A DNA stretch of 64,000 bases from positions 868,001-932,000 of the forward strand of contig NZ_CP117460.1 in the NCBI RefSeq assembly GCF_030687145.1, in the 5' to 3' direction. Positions 1-9,127 of this stretch are shown here, in pieces; the stretch's first letter is position 1, and every line of letters begins with the position of its first letter. The position numbers were made by a program, and so were the translations under genes. The stretch comes from Pseudomonas sp. FP1742. Its GTDB lineage: Bacteria > Pseudomonadota > Gammaproteobacteria > Pseudomonadales > Pseudomonadaceae. Under the pieces are notes generated by a model. The model ran no database searches. It was given only the letters and a program-made list of their open reading frames with translations, and was not told the DNA's origin.

Positions 1-705
1 AACGTCATAGGTCGATTTGCCTTTGTCATCGGTGGTCTTCAGCGCCTCTTGGATATTCTGGTCCAGGATCCCATTGACGATGCCGAGCATCGGTTGCGCG
101 GTGAAGGTACTTTGCTGGTCAATCGACAAATCAGCGAGATCCGGACGGCGTTTTGCCAGCGTGATCCGGTTGGCTTTTTCGTCTGCTGATGACGAGGCGC
201 TCGATTCCAGTTGCAAGGCAAATCGGTACAGCGCTCTCAGGTAGGCGACCGGTGAATCGATGGCGGCGATCGAATCGTTCCGGCAAGCGTCGTTCCAGTT
301 CTCTTTGAACAGATGGGTGTAGGTGGGACCTTGTTTCTCGACGGCGCGAATGCCCAGGGGATGCCACTGATCCTGCGCCGTTCCATCCGACGTCCGCTGC
401 TCCCGGTAAAGGTGGCTGATCTGGGCGGCGTAACATCTGGCGTCGCTATAGAGCGCTCCGGTGTCGATGCTTTCGGCGTGTGCCTTGAGCGTCTCGTCGT
501 TATTGATCGCGTTCGCTAAACGGTCCTTGAACGCGGCTTCGGTCATCCCGGTGATGTCGAACACCGAGGTTATTTCCGGCGCAGCCTTAAAAAGTTCTGC
601 AAATTCTTTTGATTTGCCGTCGGGAGCGTAGGTCTCGGTCAACGTATCGATCAGGGAACTTTTTTTGTTATCGGCAGGTGTGTTGACTACAGGAATGTCG
701 TCCAT
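1..705 (-). CDS. Tc toxin A subunit-like protein, N-terminal part (runs off left edge)
   Basis: The frame is open without a stop from ATG 705 to base 1 (235 codons) and continues outside the window. The start is preceded by GGAG at good spacing. The translated segment SPVAYLRALYRFALQLE followed about 20 residues later by RRPDLADLSIDQQ matches the conserved 'SPAAYLTELYR...RRPDL' region near the N-terminus of TcA/TcdA-type insecticidal toxin subunits (VRP1 / virulence plasmid A family). TcA forms the large pentameric injection channel of Tc toxins, so the full protein should be over 1000 residues and TcB/TcC-like genes may follow beyond the left edge. Family assignment rests on this motif; host and activity cannot be judged from the fragment. 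Confidence 0.75.
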   Translation of the reverse strand, partial: MDDIPVVNTPADNKKSSLIDTLTETYAPDGKSKEFAELFKAAPEITSVFDITGMTEAAFKDRLANAINNDETLKAHAESIDTGALYSDARCYAAQISHLYREQRTSDGTAQDQWHPLGIRAVEKQGPTYTHLFKENWNDACRNDSIAAIDSPVAYLRALYRFALQLESSASSSADEKANRITLAKRRPDLADLSIDQQSTFTAQPMLGIVNGILDQNIQEALKTTDDKGKSTYDV

Positions 706-876
706 GTCGATCAGACTCCAATGAGTGGAGATATCGACATTACGGCTTGGCAGGGGCGGAACGCTGTCAGCACTTCCGTTCAGGGAAGGCTGGAAGCTTC
801 GTCACTGGGCAAAGGAAGAGGAGCCGGAAGGCTGTAGGATCTTGGAGGTGATGGCAATGGAATCCGCCGGTAAACC

Positions 877-909
877 CCTGACCCGCCAGCAAGGTACTGG
901 AGGGTCAGG
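877..909. terminator. hairpin 3' of the chemoreceptor gene
   Basis: CCTGACCC and GGGTCAGG form an 8-bp stem with a 17-nt loop that holds a further CCAG/CTGG pairing. It lies just past the stop of the leftward chemoreceptor gene. The U tract expected for that direction is short, so termination efficiency is uncertain. The rest of 706-918 shows no gene. Confidence 0.35.
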
Positions 910-918
910 ATTGCAGCG

Positions 919-2838
919 TTACACCCTGAAGTGACTGACCATCATCTGCAACTGATTGCCCAACCGCGCCAGCTCGACACTGGACGCAGCGGTTTCGTCG
1001 CTGGCGGCGGCGGTCTGTTCGGACACGTCGCGCACGTTGATGATGCTGCGGCTGATCTCTTCGGCCACGGCGCTTTGTTGCTCGGCGGCGGCCGCGATCT
1101 GCTGGTTCATCGACTGGATGTTGGACACCGTGCGAGTGATGTTTTCCAGTGACACGCCGGCCTTGCGGGTCAGCGCCACACTGCTGTCGGTCAGAACGCG
1201 ACTGTTGTTCATCACCGCGGACACTTGTTGAGTGCCGTTCTGCAGGCCGGCCACCAGGCCTTCGATTTCCTCGGTGGATTTCTGCGTGCGCTGGGCAAGG
1301 CCACGGACTTCGTCGGCAACCACCGCGAAACCACGACCGGCTTCACCGGCACGGGCGGCTTCAATCGCAGCGTTGAGGGCCAGCAGGTTGGTCTGTTCGG
1401 CCACGGCCTTGATCACGTCCATGACGCTGCCGATCTTGTCACTTTCCTGTTGCAGCAGGCTCATGGCTTCAGTGGAGCGCACCACTTCGCTGGCCAGACG
1501 CTCGATCTGGGCGATGGCTTCGTTGACCACTTTGTCGCCTTCGCGAGCTTCACCGTCAGCGGCGGCTGCGGCCTGGGAGGCTTCTTCGGCGTTGCGCGCG
1601 ACTTCCTGCACGGTGGCTGTCATTTCGTGCATGGCGGTGGCCACCTGATCGGTCTCGATCTTCTGGCTATTGACCCCGGCGCTGGTTTGTTCGGTCACGG
1701 CCGACAGTTCTTCGGCGGCGCTGGCGATCTGGGTGACGCCATCGCGGATGCCGCTGATCAAATCGCGCAGGGTCACGCCCATGCGCGCAATGCCTTGCTG
1801 CAACACGCCGAGCTCGTCGCGACGGGTCACTTTGATGTCCTGGGACAGATCGCCACCGGCGATGCGCTCGACCACGGCCAGGGTATCGCGCAACGGACCG
1901 GTGATCTGGCGGGTGATGATCACGGCGGCGATGATCCCCACCAGCAACGCCAGCAAGGTGCTGATCAGCTGCAACGTGCGGGCCTGGGCGCTTTCGGCGT
2001 CACGGCGGTCGAGCTGGAATTGATACAGCTGATCGCTCAGGGTCACGATGGCGGCGCCCTGATCGGTCATTTCCTTGCGCGCCTGCACCGCATCGGTGTT
2101 GGCGGCTTTATAGGCTTGCAAGGCACTGCGGTAGTTGCTCAGCGCGGTTTCCAACTGACGCAGGGCGTCTTGCTGGGTCTCGGCGAAATGCACGTTCAGT
2201 GATTTCAGGCTGGCGATGGCCACATCCAGTTGGGAGACGGCTTTCTGCTCGGTCTCGGCATTGGTGCTGGCGGTGTAGCCGCGCACTTCATAGCGGGCAA
2301 GAATGAACGCTTCCTTGGCGGCGGTGATGGCCAGGAACTGTTCGAAGCGCTGGTCGCTCAGGGGCATCTGCTGTACGCGGGTGTTGATTGCGTCAATCAG
2401 CTTGCTGGCGGTTTCGGCATTGGCGCCCATGGCGTCGCGAGCACTGTTGCCGGTGCGGTAGGCGCTGCGCATTTTGTTCAGCGACGTCTGATAAGCGGCG
2501 ATGGTCGCGGCCTGCTCTTTAAGCATTTTGACGTTTTCAGGATTTTTGAAGCTGCCCAGCAGCGCAGTTTGCTGAGCCACAAAACTGTCCAGGGTGGTTT
2601 GCACATTCTGTGCGGCGGTTTCGTCGCCGTTGGTCAGCATGTATTGCAGGCGAACCACGCGCAGCTTGGTCAGGCCGGCATTGAGCTGGGTGATGTCGCT
2701 CATCCAGTTGCTGCGGTCAATCAACCCGCCCAGGCTCGTCCAGCCAGTCAGGGCAAGGACGCAGGTCAGGGCCAGGACCAGGCCGAATCCCAGGCCCAGT
2801 TTCAGGTTCACGCTGATGTTGCCGAACCAGCTATTCAT
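919..2838 (-). CDS. Methyl-accepting chemotaxis protein, McpS-like (HBM sensor)
   Basis: 639-residue transmembrane chemoreceptor. TM1 covers about residues 11-33, a roughly 255-residue helical periplasmic domain follows, TM2 covers about 290-309, then HAMP (about 310-362) and the signalling hairpin whose tip ([20 protein letters not shown]) lies near 480-518. The N-terminus [20 protein letters not shown] and the long helical bimodular-type sensor resemble P. putida McpS, which senses TCA-cycle acids; the ligand here is inferred only. The frame is open further upstream, but ATG 2838 is chosen because GGAGGA precedes it by 6 nt and it places TM1 correctly. It ends in HFRV with no NWETF-type CheR/CheB tether. 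A stand-alone gene, divergent from the phosphatase gene. Confidence 0.93.
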   Translation of the reverse strand: MNSWFGNISVNLKLGLGFGLVLALTCVLALTGWTSLGGLIDRSNWMSDITQLNAGLTKLRVVRLQYMLTNGDETAAQNVQTTLDSFVAQQTALLGSFKNPENVKMLKEQAATIAAYQTSLNKMRSAYRTGNSARDAMGANAETASKLIDAINTRVQQMPLSDQRFEQFLAITAAKEAFILARYEVRGYTASTNAETEQKAVSQLDVAIASLKSLNVHFAETQQDALRQLETALSNYRSALQAYKAANTDAVQARKEMTDQGAAIVTLSDQLYQFQLDRRDAESAQARTLQLISTLLALLVGIIAAVIITRQITGPLRDTLAVVERIAGGDLSQDIKVTRRDELGVLQQGIARMGVTLRDLISGIRDGVTQIASAAEELSAVTEQTSAGVNSQKIETDQVATAMHEMTATVQEVARNAEEASQAAAAADGEAREGDKVVNEAIAQIERLASEVVRSTEAMSLLQQESDKIGSVMDVIKAVAEQTNLLALNAAIEAARAGEAGRGFAVVADEVRGLAQRTQKSTEEIEGLVAGLQNGTQQVSAVMNNSRVLTDSSVALTRKAGVSLENITRTVSNIQSMNQQIAAAAEQQSAVAEEISRSIINVRDVSEQTAAASDETAASSVELARLGNQLQMMVSHFRV

Positions 2839-3097
2839 CAAATTCCTCCAGGAACGTTGCGCTTTCGATCGTCGGTTGGCTGGAAGATTTTTGTTTTTGG
2901 GAGCCAGCAAGGTGTGTAGCAGGTATGTATCGGCAGCAATCCCGGGAGCTGAAAGGATTTTGTCGGATGGATTCTGTAACAAGGTTTTAGTCAGGTCTTA
3001 AGCTTTTTTTCACATGGGTTTCACCAGCAGCCGACGCGAGGATCTCTACTCTTGCCGCTTTGAATGATGCTGACGCTTGCCGGCGAGGCGGTTTGAT

Positions 3098-3769
3098 GTG
3101 GAATTGAGACTGAGTCTGTTCGGGATAAAACGCTCGATCGATCTGAGCCGTTTGGCCCGTTATCGAAACACCGCGGTCATCGTGGCCTCGCTGCTGCTGG
3201 TGATTCCACTGACCATATGGCTGTTGCGGCCCGCTGCCGTGCCGGACCTGGCCCATGGTAATGTGGCGGGTGCCCGGGCATTGCTTTCCGGTTGGGCCAA
3301 GGGCGACATGATCGTGTTGGTGCGCCATGTCGAGCGTTGCGATCACTCCAGCGCCGCCTGTCTGATTGGCAATGACGGTATTACGGATCGCTCGCGCAGT
3401 GTGGCAGTGGGTGTCGGTGCACAGTTTGAACATCTGGGCCTGGACAAGGCCGATATCTACAACAGTCCGATCATCCGTGCGGTGCAGACCTCCAGTTACA
3501 TGTTCAACAAGGTCGGTGTCGGTGAGGACTGGTTGATCAACTGCCGGGGCAGCATGTTGCGCGATGCACTGGCGCATAAAGTGGCCGGGCGCAACCTGAT
3601 TCTGGTGACCCACAGTGAGTGCATGGCGCAACTTGAAAAAGATCTCAAGCTGCCGACGGCTACTTTAGGTTACGGTGCCTCTCTGTTTATCTCCGCTGAA
3701 AAACCTCAGGAACCTCGCATGCTTGGTTCCATCGAAGCCTCTGACTGGCATTCGGTGAGCACCGAATAA
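3098..3769 (+). CDS. Histidine phosphatase family protein (Ais/PmrG-like), membrane-anchored
   Basis: About 223 residues. A transmembrane anchor lies at residues 25-43, then a periplasmic histidine-phosphatase domain with the nucleophile motif VRHVER (His77), the second arginine region SPIIRAVQTSS and the second catalytic histidine in VTHSE. Ais/PmrG proteins dephosphorylate heptose of the LPS core; the PAP2 and ArnT-like neighbours support an envelope role, but the substrate is inferred. GTG 3098 is preferred because GAGGCGG lies 8 nt upstream; TTG 3077 is an in-frame alternative adding seven residues without a good ribosome site. The PAP2 gene follows 34 nt downstream and is probably co-transcribed. 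Confidence 0.75.
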   Translation: MELRLSLFGIKRSIDLSRLARYRNTAVIVASLLLVIPLTIWLLRPAAVPDLAHGNVAGARALLSGWAKGDMIVLVRHVERCDHSSAACLIGNDGITDRSRSVAVGVGAQFEHLGLDKADIYNSPIIRAVQTSSYMFNKVGVGEDWLINCRGSMLRDALAHKVAGRNLILVTHSECMAQLEKDLKLPTATLGYGASLFISAEKPQEPRMLGSIEASDWHSVSTE

Positions 3770-3803
3770 GCTTCTTCATCTTCCCTCTGGATCTGGACGT
3801 ACG

Positions 3804-4664
3804 ATGACTTCTTCCCGTTACCGCTTTTACTGGGTGAACTTTGGTATTCCGCTGGCCTGCGCGGTCGCGGTGTTCCTGATGTTTGACATGACTAAAATCG
3901 ACATCGCGTTCAGCGATCTTTTTTATGATCCGGCTACCCAGGTGTTTCCGTTGGAGCATGTCCGCCTGTTCGAGCTGATCACCCATAAATGGGCGCGCAT
4001 CATCCCGAACTGGACCGGTGAGGTCGCGATCATCGGCGCCTTGCTGTCGTTTCTCTGGCCGCGATTGAAGGCTGAAAAGCATTCGAAGATCATCGCGTTC
4101 CTGGAAAAAATCAAAGTCGCGCCGGTGCTTCGGTTCGCCAGTAAACACCGCCGGGACTTCCTGTACGTGGTGTTCGCGTTTTCCATCAGCACTGGCGTTA
4201 TCCACTACCTCAAGAGCCACACCAGTGTGTATTGCCCGGTTGAAACCACTCAGTACGCCGGAAAAATCGAGCACAAGGAGTGGTACCAGAATTTTGACCT
4301 GCTGAAAGAAGCCGGTGACGGTCGCTGCTGGCCGGGTGGGCATGCCTCCGGCGGCTTCACCATGCTCGCGCTGTACTTCGTGGCTCGGCGCTACCGCTGG
4401 CGGTACGCCAAAGCGGTGATGTACGGTTCGTTGTTGCTCGGTTTCGTCTACGGCACCACGCGGGTTCTGCAAGGCTGGCACTACATGTCCCACACCTTCT
4501 GGTCCGGGATCTTCGTGTGGCTGGCGTGTTTGCTGACGGCATTGGCGTTTTATGGGCGGGCGCGACTGGAGTTGCCGGTGTTGCAAAAGGCTGCGCTACC
4601 CGTCGCCGAGCCGTTTACTGGTTTACAAAGTAATACGCCTGACGTCCCACCTTCATTGTCTTGA
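3804..4664 (+). CDS. PAP2-family membrane phosphatase
   Basis: 286-residue inner-membrane protein. Hydrophobic segments occur at about residues 10-27, 72-86, 118-136, 183-194 and 205-217, with another near 233-252. PAP2 motifs are visible: PGGHASGG (177-184) and an R-x5-H motif TRVLQGWHYMSH (Arg220, His226). The first motif is poorly conserved, around HYLKSHTSVYCP. PAP2 enzymes remove phosphate from lipid or polyprenyl phosphates, lipid A or phosphatidylglycerol phosphate; the exact substrate cannot be told. It follows the Ais-like gene and its 3' end overlaps the convergent glycosyltransferase by 50 bp. Confidence 0.85.
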   Translation: MTSSRYRFYWVNFGIPLACAVAVFLMFDMTKIDIAFSDLFYDPATQVFPLEHVRLFELITHKWARIIPNWTGEVAIIGALLSFLWPRLKAEKHSKIIAFLEKIKVAPVLRFASKHRRDFLYVVFAFSISTGVIHYLKSHTSVYCPVETTQYAGKIEHKEWYQNFDLLKEAGDGRCWPGGHASGGFTMLALYFVARRYRWRYAKAVMYGSLLLGFVYGTTRVLQGWHYMSHTFWSGIFVWLACLLTALAFYGRARLELPVLQKAALPVAEPFTGLQSNTPDVPPSLS

Positions 4665-6054
4665 TCACCTTCAAGGGGACGGCGGGTTCATTTGGGCCAG
4701 ACATGAGCGCCACGTTGGCCGGTGAGGCGCTCAGAAACTCATGCAGTTGCGCCTCGGTATCCAGGCCTTTGAGTACGCGTCGGGTGTAGAACACGCTGGC
4801 GCCGCCCACCCGCTCGTTGGCTTGAAACAACGCGACCTGTTTTCCGCTGGCCTGGAATGCCTGAATCTGCTCGGTCAGCGGCAGGAAGGACAGTTTGCGA
4901 TCAGCGTGAGGCAATACCCATTGTGCGGCAGCGAGGTAGCTGCCAATCACCACGGCCAGTACGCCAACCCCTATACCGCGACGATGCCGGACAATCAGCC
5001 CCGGCAAGGTCGACGCACCGGTGCAGGCTTGAACTCGCTTGAACAGCACACTCGCATATTCCGCGGCAATCACCGCCGCCGCCGGCGTCATCGACATCAG
5101 GTACACCGTGCGTTTGCTCGATGCCAGGGTCAGCATGACGAACTGCGCCAGCAGCCACACCGTGAAGAACAACAGGTAACGATTGGCCATCAGGCTTTTG
5201 CGAAAGTGCCACAGCCCCAGGTACACCAGAATGTTCCAGGGCGCGAAGGCCTCCGGCAGCTTGGCCAGGTAGTAGTAGAACGGCTCGTAATGGCCGGCCT
5301 CGACGAAGGAGCCGCTGAAGCGCCCGACACTATTGGTCAGCAACACTTCCCCCACGGCATGCGTGCCACCGCGCTGGTACAGCACCGCGAGCCAGATCAT
5401 CAGCGGCACCAATCCCAACAGTGTCAATAAGCCGGGGCGCAGCCAGTCCGAGGGCTTCAGGCGCTTGTCCATCAGGGTTCCGGCCAGCAGATACACGAAG
5501 ATCACCACCCCCGGCATCGCCAGCCCCAGCACGCCTTTGCTCAAGGTCGCGATGGCGATCCCTGATGTAAACAGCAGGGCATTGCCGACAGTCGAGTGCC
5601 GTGTCCCCTGAAAAAACGCCAGTAGCGCCATGCTCACGCCGAAGGCCAGCAATGCGTCTTCGCCGACGCTGCGCGTATTGCTCCAGTAACTGGCCATGGT
5701 CGCCAGCAAAATCCCCGCCGTCCAGGCAATAACCTTGGGCCGGTCGAATCGCCGCAACATCGCGTACAGCAACATCACGCTGAACAACCCGGCAAACGCC
5801 GACGCCAGCCGCACCGCCCACGGCGTACCGCCGAATGCGCGAATCGCCCCGGCGTCGAGCCACAAGCTCAAGGGCGGTTTTTCAAGAAATGGCTCGCCGA
5901 ACAAATGCGGGGTCACCCAGTCGTTATCCAGGTGCATCTCCATGGCAATTCCGGCCACCCGGGCCTCCGTGGAACCTTGTAATTGGTGATTGCTTAGGGC
6001 GAAGAAAAACAGCAGGGCGGCGAGCAGGAACAATGAAGAGGCGGGACGTGACAT
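4615..6054 (-). CDS. Glycosyltransferase family 39, ArnT-like
   Basis: 479-residue polytopic membrane protein with about eleven hydrophobic helices. The first periplasmic loop STEARVAGIAMEMHLDNDWVTPHLFGEPFLEKPPLSLWL (given here in two parts: STEARVAGIAMEM and DNDWVTPHLFGEPFLEKPP) carries the conserved acidic residue and EKPP pattern of ArnT/PMT enzymes. ArnT moves L-Ara4N from undecaprenyl phosphate to lipid A. This protein is about 70 residues shorter than ArnT and no other arn genes are adjacent, so sugar and acceptor are unknown. The open frame extends to 6198, but ATG 6054 (MSRPASSLFLL) starts the first membrane segment and fits the family. It converges on the PAP2 gene with overlap. Confidence 0.82.
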   Translation of the reverse strand: MSRPASSLFLLAALLFFFALSNHQLQGSTEARVAGIAMEMHLDNDWVTPHLFGEPFLEKPPLSLWLDAGAIRAFGGTPWAVRLASAFAGLFSVMLLYAMLRRFDRPKVIAWTAGILLATMASYWSNTRSVGEDALLAFGVSMALLAFFQGTRHSTVGNALLFTSGIAIATLSKGVLGLAMPGVVIFVYLLAGTLMDKRLKPSDWLRPGLLTLLGLVPLMIWLAVLYQRGGTHAVGEVLLTNSVGRFSGSFVEAGHYEPFYYYLAKLPEAFAPWNILVYLGLWHFRKSLMANRYLLFFTVWLLAQFVMLTLASSKRTVYLMSMTPAAAVIAAEYASVLFKRVQACTGASTLPGLIVRHRRGIGVGVLAVVIGSYLAAAQWVLPHADRKLSFLPLTEQIQAFQASGKQVALFQANERVGGASVFYTRRVLKGLDTEAQLHEFLSASPANVALMSGPNEPAVPLKVIKTMKVGRQAYYFVNQ

Positions 6055-6246
6055 GAGTTTCTGGCTAACCGAGCAGGGGACCGGGAACCCCAAGCATACG
6101 AGTTGAATGCTTAACGAAACATGAACGGCCATCGAGAGGTGATGGGTGACTTTGGGGCAGCACTGACGGGGGCGATCTGAGTAGCAGCGTCCTTCCACGC
6201 GCTGTTATTGTCTGACGTCGCGGAGTTTGTAGTTAAGGATGATGCA

Positions 6247-6771
6247 ATGGAGCTTGCGCTGACGGTTGGCGCTCACACATTGAGATTGAGCGCCCCCGAC
6301 CCCGAATGGTGTAAAGCGTTGCAGCATGCGCTGAACGCCAGTTTTACAGTCCACTCCGAATTTCTGCCCTGGGCCAAACCCTACACCACCGAGGACGAGG
6401 CCCGATCGTTCCTCGCACGGGCAGTCGAGGAATTCAAAAGCGAAACCGGTGAGCGGCGGCTGTTTATCGTCGACGATGCCGCGTACGCGATCATCGGCTG
6501 CATTGGCTTGAAGCCCCGGCGCCGTAACCGGTATGTGGTCGGCTACTGGGGCAATACCGAGTATTCGGGCAAAGGCTATATGCGCACGGCACTTGAAGCG
6601 TTGATCAAAAGCATGCCCGGTTTCACGTTTTACCTGACCATTGCCTCGGCCAATGTGGCGAGCCAGCGGCTGGCCGAAGCGGCCGGGTTTGGCTTGATCA
6701 GGCGGTGTTATCAGAGGCCTTGTTTGCAGCCGCATGAGGCGCAGGATACGTATTTGTATCGGTTGAAATGA
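6247..6771 (+). CDS. GNAT family N-acetyltransferase (RimJ/RimL-like)
   Basis: 174 residues. The acetyl-CoA domain shows the central strand VVGYWGNTEYSGKGYMRTALEAL, with the pyrophosphate-binding pattern around YSGKGYM, then the late strand TIASANVASQRLAEAAGF, typical of the RimJ/RimL branch that acetylates ribosomal protein N-termini or small amines and antibiotics. ATG 6247 is chosen because AAGGA lies 7 nt upstream; a TTG at 6208 would add 13 residues. Substrate unknown. It diverges from the ArnT-like gene and stands alone. Confidence 0.85.
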   Translation: MELALTVGAHTLRLSAPDPEWCKALQHALNASFTVHSEFLPWAKPYTTEDEARSFLARAVEEFKSETGERRLFIVDDAAYAIIGCIGLKPRRRNRYVVGYWGNTEYSGKGYMRTALEALIKSMPGFTFYLTIASANVASQRLAEAAGFGLIRRCYQRPCLQPHEAQDTYLYRLK

Positions 6772-6816
6772 TGGTGGGAGCAGTCACTGGAACTGACCGC
6801 TAACCAAATCGCAGGC

Positions 6817-6842
6817 AAAAAAAAGCCCGCGGGAGGGCGGGC
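6817..6842 (-). terminator. intrinsic terminator, leftward
   Basis: GCCCGC-GGGAGG-GCGGGC hairpin preceded on the plus strand by an A8 run, i.e. followed by U8 in leftward RNA. It would end transcription arriving from the VapBC-like genes, backing up a weaker hairpin (6967-6990) directly after the toxin stop. Confidence 0.6.
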
Positions 6843-6991
6843 AAACCGTAGTTTCTTGAATGAGCGAGGGAAATGTACAGGTTGGAGGGAGGCGGTGGGG
6901 TGAAGAAAAATTCATGTGGATGGAAGGCTTCAGTCGTTCGTAGTTTCACCAAAGGTTTGAATGAAAAAGAAGCCCTGTCACGGTCCGGGGT

Positions 6992-7399
6992 TTATATTTT
7001 TATTTGATCAAACTTTCCGTGCGCCGGACATTTCCACGGTACGCGGAACGCAGCGCCATCTCCATTCAGATGGGCCTGACTCATGATCGACGGCCACCAT
7101 CGCACCAGGTTATGCGCTTTGTTCCAATAGGACTCGTTTCCCCAATGTTTGGCCAAACAGAAGACCGGCAGTCCGCACTCGCGGAACGCTCTCTTTTCAA
7201 TATCACCTTTTGTGAATTTGTCTTGAGAGATGACAGCCCATCCACCTTCTTCTCTCAGTACTGATATCCATGCCACATCAGCGGTGCTTTGCGGAAATTT
7301 ATCCCTTAAAGACAGCACCGAATGGCCCTCAGCTTTAGTCAGTTCGTTCAAGGCTCGGGCCAACGCAGGGGGAAGATTGTTATCCAATAGGAACTTCAA
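6992..7399 (-). CDS. VapC45-like PIN-domain toxin candidate
   Basis: 135 residues. It begins MKFLLDNNLPPALARAL, the opening of DUF5615/VapC45-type PIN-like proteins with an early acidic residue (Asp6). The central segment DVAWISVLREEGGWAVISQDKF carries further acidic positions expected in the metal-binding site. Such toxins are presumed RNases. Its ATG overlaps the TGA of the upstream DUF433 antitoxin-like gene (ATGA), indicating translational coupling. Toxic activity is inferred from family and pairing only. Confidence 0.75.
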   Translation of the reverse strand: MKFLLDNNLPPALARALNELTKAEGHSVLSLRDKFPQSTADVAWISVLREEGGWAVISQDKFTKGDIEKRAFRECGLPVFCLAKHWGNESYWNKAHNLVRWWPSIMSQAHLNGDGAAFRVPWKCPAHGKFDQIKI

Positions 7400-8088
7400 G
7401 CCGCATTCCTTTGCTCAAAACTGACCGCTGCCTCAACTGCAGCAATAGGTATTTCATAGAGGCGGGCTACACGTTTGACGTCTCTGCCTTCAGCTCGGTA
7501 GGCGCTAAAAATGGCTGCTGTGTCAATTCCCGTACCTGACAGGACAGGTTTTCCAAAGTTTCGAGAGGGGTCGAGAACGATGGCTTTGCTGCGTTTGACC
7601 GGATACCAGCGCTGCGCTGAGCCTGATCCTGTGTAGTCGATACCTTCATAGAGCGAAGGTTTGATGACTTGTTCGAATGCATACTGTCGCTTGATCAAGT
7701 CCAGAAGTGCCTCATCCCCTGTTTCACCCATAACCGTGGCGAAGATGCTTCGTCCGTCGGTTTGAAAGCGTTTGCAGGTGAATGGGTACGCTTGGTTAAA
7801 CAACTCTTTTGCTTGCTGCGAGGCACTACGGATGGCTTGCAGGCTTACGCCGTGTTGGCGAAACGCATGAACGAAACGAATTTCCAGTAAGTCATGAAAA
7901 CCTAGAACGCACTCGTTCACATCAGACAGCTCTGAGTCCCAAAGCCCCGGATGCTGAACACCGTGGGCGGTGTACCCGAATAACCAGCGGCGTATATCGG
8001 TAGCTGGAATCCCGGTGTAAAGCGAAGCTTCTGCCGGGGTGTACAAGCCAATGCCGACAAGGCGGCTAGGCAGCTTAATGTTTTGCAT
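7396..8088 (-). CDS. VapB45-like antitoxin: MerR-type HTH plus DUF433
   Basis: 230 residues. The N-terminal third (YTPAEASLYTGIPATDIRRWLFGY) is a MerR-like winged helix; the C-terminal part (VLDPSRNFGKPVLSGTGIDTAAIFSAYRAEGRDVKRVARLYEIPIAAVEAAV, positions about 170-225) is a DUF433 domain. This two-domain architecture beside a PIN-like protein matches the VapB45/VapC45 arrangement. AAGGAGG lies 5 nt before ATG 8088. It likely binds its own promoter through the HTH and neutralises the toxin encoded immediately downstream. Function is inferred. Confidence 0.78.
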   Translation of the reverse strand: MQNIKLPSRLVGIGLYTPAEASLYTGIPATDIRRWLFGYTAHGVQHPGLWDSELSDVNECVLGFHDLLEIRFVHAFRQHGVSLQAIRSASQQAKELFNQAYPFTCKRFQTDGRSIFATVMGETGDEALLDLIKRQYAFEQVIKPSLYEGIDYTGSGSAQRWYPVKRSKAIVLDPSRNFGKPVLSGTGIDTAAIFSAYRAEGRDVKRVARLYEIPIAAVEAAVSFEQRNAA

Positions 8089-8431
8089 GTTGGCCTCCTT
8101 GTCAGCAGGTGATCCGATGGATGGATTCTGGTCGTAAGGGTGAACTCAAGCAACTGGTCGGGGACGAACCGCTGTTTTGTTTGGGCAGAGTAGGTTTGAA
8201 GCGTGAGCTACACAATCAGCTTGGAGTCGTCACGGCTTGCAGGAAATTTCTGAAAACCCTGCCCTGTAAGTCGCTTGGGCAAAACGTGGCTAATCTGTCG
8301 TCTATTGAGTCGACAGTAAGTTACAGATTATGAAACCTACTGTTGAGTCATCTGACACTGCATTGTCTCGTATAACTAACATTCAGCTTCAATTGTCACG
8401 CATACAGAACATCTCTACCCATTCAAAGCCC
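8089..8431. promoter_or_regulatory. intergenic region upstream of the vapBC-like operon
   Basis: No gene is seen. Positions 8223-8250 hold a copy of the upstream element also found at 9002-9030 and 11106-11135. Positions 8293-8314 hold CTGTCG/CGACAG arms separated by 10 nt inside wider TAATCTGT/ACAGATTA arms (8289-8330), a possible operator or transcript hairpin. Confidence 0.35.
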
Positions 8432-8469
8432 AAAAAGGCACCTGCGATATTCTCGTCAGGTGCCTTTTT
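8432..8469. terminator. bidirectional terminator, copy 1
   Basis: AAAAAGGCACCTG and CAGGTGCCTTTTT are perfectly complementary around a 12-nt loop (CGATATTCTCGT). It follows the leftward DUF6124 gene. A near-identical copy ends the paralogous unit at 10247-10284. Confidence 0.85.
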
Positions 8470-8517
8470 GTGTTGGGGGAGCGGTAAAGACTCCATTCGA
8501 TCAACGAGCGCGATCAC

Positions 8518-8886
8518 TCAGTGAAGAACGGGAGGCTCGCCCACGGCCACCGACGCGTTTGGATCAAGGTTATCCTTCGCTCGGTTGACCAAAAGCTCGG
8601 TCAGCATCGTCAACTGCTGAAGCGCCAGTGCCACACTGCGCTGTGGGCCTTCGAGTCGATTGGCAAAGTCCAGGGTCATGACGTTGAGGGACGCCAGGGT
8701 TTCGCTGGCATGAGCGAGCAGGGTGAGCGTGTCGACGTCGGGGCGGACGCTGAAGATGTTCCTGTTCGGGGTGCGCTGGCGGGCGCTGACGGTGTGTTCG
8801 GTGGCTTTGGGGCGTTGGGTTGAGTTGAGGGTTTCAGGCTGTGAAGTGGCCGGATTTTTCAGTGGGAGTCGGATGATCTTTTTCAT
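8518..8886 (-). CDS. DUF6124 family protein, paralogue 1
   Basis: 122 residues, function unknown. The conserved core VDTLTLLAHASETLASLNVM...RSVALALQQLTMLTELLVNRA is a helical pair characteristic of the Pseudomonas DUF6124 family; the N-terminus is basic and disordered-looking. It is clearly paralogous to the 10618-10992 product (shared DVDT-TLLGHASETLASLNVMT and LALQQL-ML patterns). Flanking DNA is also duplicated: the sequence after the stop (CTCCATTCGATCAACGAGCG), the terminator, the start-proximal region and an element about 115 nt upstream. No signal peptide or catalytic motif is seen. Confidence 0.8.
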   Translation of the reverse strand: MKKIIRLPLKNPATSQPETLNSTQRPKATEHTVSARQRTPNRNIFSVRPDVDTLTLLAHASETLASLNVMTLDFANRLEGPQRSVALALQQLTMLTELLVNRAKDNLDPNASVAVGEPPVLH

Positions 8887-9001
8887 AAGGGCGTTCCATT
8901 GGTTTAGGGATCCTTACGTGAGTTCGGCTTGTCAAAACCGTCCGCAGGGTCGCAGCGAAGGGTGAAGACTATCTTCCAGAAATGTTGTTCGCCAGTTCAT
9001 G

Positions 9002-9030
9002 GGAGTCGCTACGGGTTGCAGGAAAATTCC
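9002..9030 (-). promoter_or_regulatory. conserved upstream element, copy 2
   Basis: Read leftward the copies share a core close to GAAATTTCCTGCAA followed by CCGTAGCGACTCC. The element ends about 115 nt before the DUF6124 start at 8886; the equivalent element lies at nearly the same distance before 10992. Its conservation, spacing and position suggest a promoter or regulator site; the cognate factor is unknown. Confidence 0.5.
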
Positions 9031-9127
9031 CGGGATGACGTGGCTCTGATCTGTCAGAAAAATCCGCGTTCACTGCGTATGGTCCTGAGCAACCGCCGGG
9101 CCGGAGACTCCTCCGTCGCAGTCTCGC

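Noticed and set aside
725..934. Small plus-strand ORF after the Tc toxin gene
   Set aside because: It lacks a ribosome site and overlaps the chemoreceptor 3' end; composition fits intergenic DNA.
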